Assembly (NCBI GenBank): GCA_041946825.1
Contig: JBHGBD010000014.1
Location: forward strand, 1-64,000
Direction: 5' to 3'
Length of the DNA: 64,000 bases
Source: CAZTHM01 sp041946825
GTDB lineage: Bacteria > Acidobacteriota > Terriglobia > UBA7540
Part shown: piece by piece, positions 58,159-64,000 of the stretch
Position numbering within the stretch: the stretch's first letter is position 1
Layout: every line of letters starts with the position of its first letter
Translations under genes and position numbers: made by a program
The notes under the pieces: generated by a model
Seen by the model: only the letters and a program-made list of their open reading frames with translations
What the model was told of the DNA's origin: nothing
The model's database searches: none

Positions 58159-59376
58159 CTATCTTGTCGTGAGAGACTCTTGTGGGGAGTGCAGCGTATG
58201 GGGAGCGTGACCGTGGCCGAGGCTCTCGGCGAGCCGGGGATCGCGGACAGGAACAATGGAGGCCTGGCGCAAGTAGTGGAAGAACCCCAGCAGCCCGAGG
58301 GCGACGACCGCGACGATAGGCCCAATCTCCCACACGCCGAAGGACGGCTGGCCAGGCGCCTGCGTTGGAACGATCATCAGGTAGAGATCGAGCCAACGCC
58401 CGGCGAGCACCAGGACCGCGACGCGCACGAGCGTGGTGGCGCTGCGCTTGCTCGACCGCATGAGTAAGATGAAGAACGGTATTACCCAATTCAGGAAGAA
58501 ATTGAGGAGGAACAGGGGTTGCCACGCGCCCTGGAGCCGGTGGGCATAATAGACGGTCTCCTCGGGGAAATTGGCATACCAGATCAGCATGTACTGGCTG
58601 AACCAGATATAGGCCCAGAAAGTGCTGAAAGCGAACAGTAGCCGCCCAAGGTCGTGCAGATGCTCCTCACTCAGGATGCCGTGCAGGGGGCCGAGCCGTT
58701 TGAGCCAAACCGCCAGCACGATGATCGTCGCAAGGCCTCCGAGAAACATCCCGGCGAAGTTGTAGACGCCAAAAATCGTGCTCGACCAATGCGGTTCGCG
58801 CGACATGATCCAGTCAAAGGCCGCCAACCAGAACGTCAGCGCAAAGACCACGATAAAACCGGCGGAGAGTTTCTGGTTGTGAAGTGTGCGCTTAACGGCG
58901 CCATCGGAGTCCTGCCGGCGCGAGCCGCGCACGATGGCGAGCGCGAGGACGACCCAAAGCGCGAGGTAGATCAGGGCACGCGCCAGAAAGAAAGGTCGGC
59001 TCAGCCAGAACGCTTTGAAGCCTTCGAGCGCTTCCTGTCCGGAACTCGGAACGGCCCAGGGATAGAGCGACGGCCGAACGACCAGCACCACGAGGAGAGC
59101 CGCCCCCGCGGCGGGCAGAAGTAGCGCCAAAGTCTCGGGGACTCGGCGTAACGCCACGCTCCAACTGGAACCTGTCACGTATTGGAGCGCCACGAAGAAT
59201 GCCCCCGCGAGGGCCGTGCTCATCAGGAAATAGGTGGCGAGCAGGAGGTTCGGCCAGAGGCGTTCAGAAGCGAAGATCATTCCCGCGACAATCGTCAGCG
59301 CACCAATGCCCGCCAGCGCGCGAAGCAGCCGCTCCGTGCTTTCCGGCAGGCGCGGTTGAGTCGAATCGAAATTCAT
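58159..59376 (-). CDS. actF: Alternative complex III subunit ActF
   Basis: 405 aa, about ten membrane helices; homologous to but shorter than ActC (NrfD-like), quinone-interacting subunit of quinol:electron-acceptor oxidoreductase. FWLSRPFFLARALIYLALW, HNQKLSAGFIVVFALTFWLAAFDWIMSREPHWSSTIFGVYNFAGMFL, and FSTFWAYIWFSQYMLIWYANFPEETVYY are typical. ATG 59376 overlaps the ActE stop by 4 bp. The longer frame upstream (to 59610) is a shadow of actE. Confidence 0.95.
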   Translation of the reverse strand: MNFDSTQPRLPESTERLLRALAGIGALTIVAGMIFASERLWPNLLLATYFLMSTALAGAFFVALQYVTGSSWSVALRRVPETLALLLPAAGAALLVVLVVRPSLYPWAVPSSGQEALEGFKAFWLSRPFFLARALIYLALWVVLALAIVRGSRRQDSDGAVKRTLHNQKLSAGFIVVFALTFWLAAFDWIMSREPHWSSTIFGVYNFAGMFLGGLATIIVLAVWLKRLGPLHGILSEEHLHDLGRLLFAFSTFWAYIWFSQYMLIWYANFPEETVYYAHRLQGAWQPLFLLNFFLNWVIPFFILLMRSSKRSATTLVRVAVLVLAGRWLDLYLMIVPTQAPGQPSFGVWEIGPIVAVVALGLLGFFHYLRQASIVPVRDPRLAESLGHGHAPHTLHSPQESLTTR

Positions 59377-59957
59377 GGTCGGCCTCCGGCGACCTGCGCT
59401 GCCATCTTCGCTTGCAGCGAGCGAATATAGAGGATGACCTTCCAACGATCCTCGCGCGAAAGCTGCGTCGCGTGGCTCGGCATGTTGGCGCGGCCGTAAG
59501 TGATGATGTGAAACATCTCGCCATCCTTGATCGGCGGGGGAGATGCAGGAGGCGGGGGATAACCGCGCCGGGCCACGGGTCCGTCCCCGGCGCGCGTCGG
59601 CCCGTGACAAGCCATGCAGAAATTCATGTACACAAACGCGCCGCGATCGAGGGCCTGCTTGTCATCAGGGGAATACGGGTTGGTCAGCTCTTCCCCCGCC
59701 CGGCGAGCGTCTTCGGGCGTCGGTTGGTAGTGCATCGGATGCAACCCGCGCGGAATTGTGCCCGCAGGAGGATTCTGCTCAGTTTTGCCATCGGCGAAGA
59801 CTGAATTGGCTGCGAAACTTTCGGCTGCCACCGAACGCACCATCTCCGGCAGGACCTCGAAGTTCGGGCGCTCGCGCTCGGCGCGCACCGCCCAGTTGAG
59901 CGCCACAGTCGCGAGGAGAATCACCAGCAGCAACGTGTTGATGAACCGCAGGGACAT
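59373..59957 (-). CDS. actE: Alternative complex III monohaem cytochrome c ActE
   Basis: 194 aa; N-terminal signal anchor (INTLLLVILLATVALNW) and one c-type haem site C-M-A-C-H (about 113-117). Acts as the electron carrier at the periplasmic face. ATG overlaps the ActD stop (TGATG). Followed by ActF. Confidence 0.94.
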   Translation of the reverse strand: MSLRFINTLLLVILLATVALNWAVRAERERPNFEVLPEMVRSVAAESFAANSVFADGKTEQNPPAGTIPRGLHPMHYQPTPEDARRAGEELTNPYSPDDKQALDRGAFVYMNFCMACHGPTRAGDGPVARRGYPPPPASPPPIKDGEMFHIITYGRANMPSHATQLSREDRWKVILYIRSLQAKMAAQVAGGRP

Positions 59958-60481
59958 CACGCCTCCTCTACACGCTCTTCGACGCGGACTGCATTGAAGC
60001 CGCCCAGCAGCCTGCGGACGCGCGCCACATCAAACGCCGCGTCCGATTCCTCGAGGACCAGGGCAAATTCATCGTCCGTCACACGCGCGGGAGGCAGCTT
60101 CGCCCTTCGGCCCGGCAGCAATCGCGCCACCCCGAGAAATGCCAGCACCGTGCTCACCCCGGCCGTCAGAACCATAACCTCGAAGGTGATGGGGACAAAA
60201 GCGGGGAGTGAATTCCACGGCTTGCCACCCACGTTGACAGGCCAGTTGACGGAGGTCGTCCAGAACTCGAACCACACTTTGAACGCCGCGCCCGCCAACC
60301 CCAGCGCAAAACAGACCCACGGCAGGCGCGAGGGCGCCAAGCCCATCGCCTCATCGAGGCCGTGCACCGCATACGGCGCGTATGCGTCCACAAGTTTGTA
60401 GCCCATCGTGCGCGAGGCGCGCGTGGCATTGAGGATGTCCTCTTCGCGTTCAAAGACTCCGATCAGCAAGCGGCGGCTCAC
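59957..60481 (-). CDS. actD: Alternative complex III subunit ActD (DUF3341)
   Basis: 174 aa from GTG 60481, overlapping the ActC stop as GTGA. N-terminal cytoplasmic ferredoxin-like segment (RRLLIGVFEREEDILNATRASRTMGYKLVDAYAPYAVHGLDEAMG) and two membrane helices with the typical GLAGAAFKVWFEFWTTSVNWPVNVGGKPWNSLPAFVPITFEVMVL stretch of DUF3341. The longer upstream frame is a shadow of actC. Confidence 0.95.
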   Translation of the reverse strand: MSRRLLIGVFEREEDILNATRASRTMGYKLVDAYAPYAVHGLDEAMGLAPSRLPWVCFALGLAGAAFKVWFEFWTTSVNWPVNVGGKPWNSLPAFVPITFEVMVLTAGVSTVLAFLGVARLLPGRRAKLPPARVTDDEFALVLEESDAAFDVARVRRLLGGFNAVRVEERVEEA

Positions 60482-61903
60482 GTCCGGGCCCCTCCCAAAA
60501 CGGTTTCGGCCTCGCGTGGGTGCGGGAAGCCCGGCCTGCTGTCCCGCGCGGTGTCGCCGTGATCCCGCGCGTGACTCAGCGTACCCTTGACTTCCGCGAT
60601 CGCGATGACCGGGACGAATCGGATGAAAAGCAGGAAAAGCGTGAAAAACAGCCCGAAACTTCCGGCGAGCGTAAGAATTTCGATCAGCGTCGGCGCGTAG
60701 CTTCCCCAGCTCGAAGGCAGGTAATCGCGATGGAGCGAGGTAACAATGATGACGAAGCGCTCGAACCACATCCCGACGTTGACGAGGATCGAAATCGCGA
60801 AGACCGCTCCCAGGTTCGACCGCACGCGCCGGAACCAGAGCGCCTGCGGCACCAGGACGTTGCAACTGAACATCGTCCAGAACGCCCACGCGAAAGGCCC
60901 GCGCATGCGGTTGAGAATGACGAATTGCTCATAGGGATTGCCGGAATAAAAAGCCGTGAAGATTTCCGTCAGGTAAGCGACCGCGACCATTCCGCCCGTA
61001 GCCAGAACCAGTTTGGCCATTACGTCCACGTGGCGAAGAGTGATGTAATCCTCCAGGCGCATGGTCTTGCGCGCCACGATCATCAACGTCAGGACCATCG
61101 CCATGCCGGAGAAAATGGCGCCGGCGACGAAGTAGGGTGGAAAGATCGTCGCGTGCCATCCGGGAATAACCGCCGTCGCGAAATCCCAACTGACAATCGT
61201 GTGGACCGAAATGACGAGCGGCGTCGCGAGTCCCGCCAGCAGCAGGTAAACCGTTTCGTAGCGCTGCCAGGTGCGGACGGAGCCGTTCCAGCCCAGGCTC
61301 AGGAACCCCGTCAGGGCCCTCTTCAATCCCGTCGCGCGGTCGCGCACCGTGGCCAGGTCCGGCAACATGCCGAGATACCAGAAGGTGAGTGAAATCGTGA
61401 AGTACGTTCCGATGGCGAAAGCATCCCAGGCAAGCGGCGAGCGGAAATTGATCCACAGCGGCCCGCGGAAGTTCGGATAGGGGAAAATCCAATAGCCAAG
61501 CCACGGCCGGCCCATATGAATGATCGGAAACAGCCCGGCGCAGGTCACGGCGAAAATCGTCATCGCTTCGGCCGAACGGTTCACCGACGTCCGCCAGCGC
61601 TGCCTGAAGAGAAAGAGGATTGCCGAAATCAGCGTCCCAGCGTGGCCGATGCCGATCCAGAAGACGAAATCCGTAATGTCGAACGCCCATCCGACGGTGC
61701 GGTTGAGCCCCCACGTGCCGATGCCGGTGCTGACTTCGTAGGCAATCGCGCCCGCTCCGGCCAGGAGCAGGCTCATCGCGAACAGCAATCCCGCCCACCA
61801 CAGTCCGCTCGGCTTGCGGTCGAGGACGGCACAAATTTCGCGGGTGACGTCAGCGGGGATTTTGTTGCCGGCGATGGCAGGCTCGCGCAGCGCCGCATGG
61901 ACC

Positions 61904-61911
<8 letters not shown>
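60478..61911 (-). CDS. actC: Alternative complex III subunit ActC (NrfD/PsrC-like)
   Basis: 477 aa, ten membrane helices; the menaquinol-binding, proton-pathway subunit. GIGHAGTLISAILFLFRQRWRTSVNRSAEAMTIFAV, HMGRPWLGYWIFPYPNF, and VSVHTIVSWDFATAVIPGWHATIFPPYFVAGAIFSGMAMVLTL are ActC hallmarks. Overlaps the actB stop by 8 bp. Confidence 0.96.

Positions 61912-64000
<2,089 letters not shown>

Overview
The window looks like chromosomal DNA from an Acidobacteriota-type heterotroph, probably a soil or metagenome-derived genome. The base composition is GC-rich in most genes. Two secreted VWFA-related proteins are of the acidobacterial type. A soluble winged-helix/Ser-Thr kinase/TPR fusion, an alternative complex III (act) operon, futalosine-type menaquinone genes and many secreted peptidases and glycosidases point the same way. 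The phylum call rests on remembered family distributions, not on a search. No ribosomal RNA, CRISPR array or insertion sequence was seen.

Layout. 1-1661: right end of an integrated element, with a tyrosine integrase (excisionase-like HTH fused at its N-terminus) running toward the 3' end of tRNA-Arg(ACG). 1.8-8.9 kb: aldo/keto reductase, a DUF6883/DUF4926-like small pair, a glutaryl-CoA-type acyl-CoA dehydrogenase, a secreted beta-propeller glycosidase-like protein and two exported proteins. 9.0-11.3 kb: selD, which is itself a selenoprotein gene (in-frame UGA at the catalytic position with a bSECIS-like hairpin just downstream), translationally coupled to a membrane protein. 11.5-14.5 kb: a VWFA protein and a three-gene unit of unknown function, namely an exported 64-residue peptide with three near-identical 11-residue repeats, a 7-TM protein and a membrane-anchored protein. 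14.5-22.2 kb: pyruvate kinase, exported Xaa-Pro peptidase, a hicAB locus whose toxin gene carries a stop codon, exported CocE-type hydrolase, and an adenylate kinase with a Tat-like signal. 22.2-25.2 kb: two divergent membrane glycosyltransferases.

25.1-31.4 kb: a lone PD-(D/E)XK-like gene, then menaquinone genes (mqnE, UbiX, VKOR, UbiA) and larB. 31.4-32.1 kb: a RelBE/ParE-type module and an orphan VapB-like antitoxin. 32.1-42.0 kb: GH172-like protein, purB, a WG-repeat lipoprotein, and a five-gene minus-strand run (two PEGA-type proteins, CPBP protease, amidohydrolase, M20-like peptidase). 42.0-51.7 kb: TetR regulator, rlmN, pgeF, acpS, a TonB-C protein, VWFA protein, rlmB, gltX, surE. 52.0-58.0 kb: Tat-exported Gfo/Idh oxidoreductase, the kinase fusion, a small exported protein and a DUF362 protein. 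58.1-64.0 kb: actB-C-D-E-F with overlapping genes; actB runs off the right edge and actA is presumably beyond it.

How the parts fit: the menaquinone genes supply the quinone that VKOR and alternative complex III would use. The exported hydrolases and TonB/VWFA proteins fit a polymer-degrading life. Short palindromic repeats are frequent, and at five genes the stop codon TAG is the first part of a GTAG-starting repeat. The most promising undescribed system is the repeat-peptide/7-TM/anchored-protein unit at 12.9-14.5 kb.
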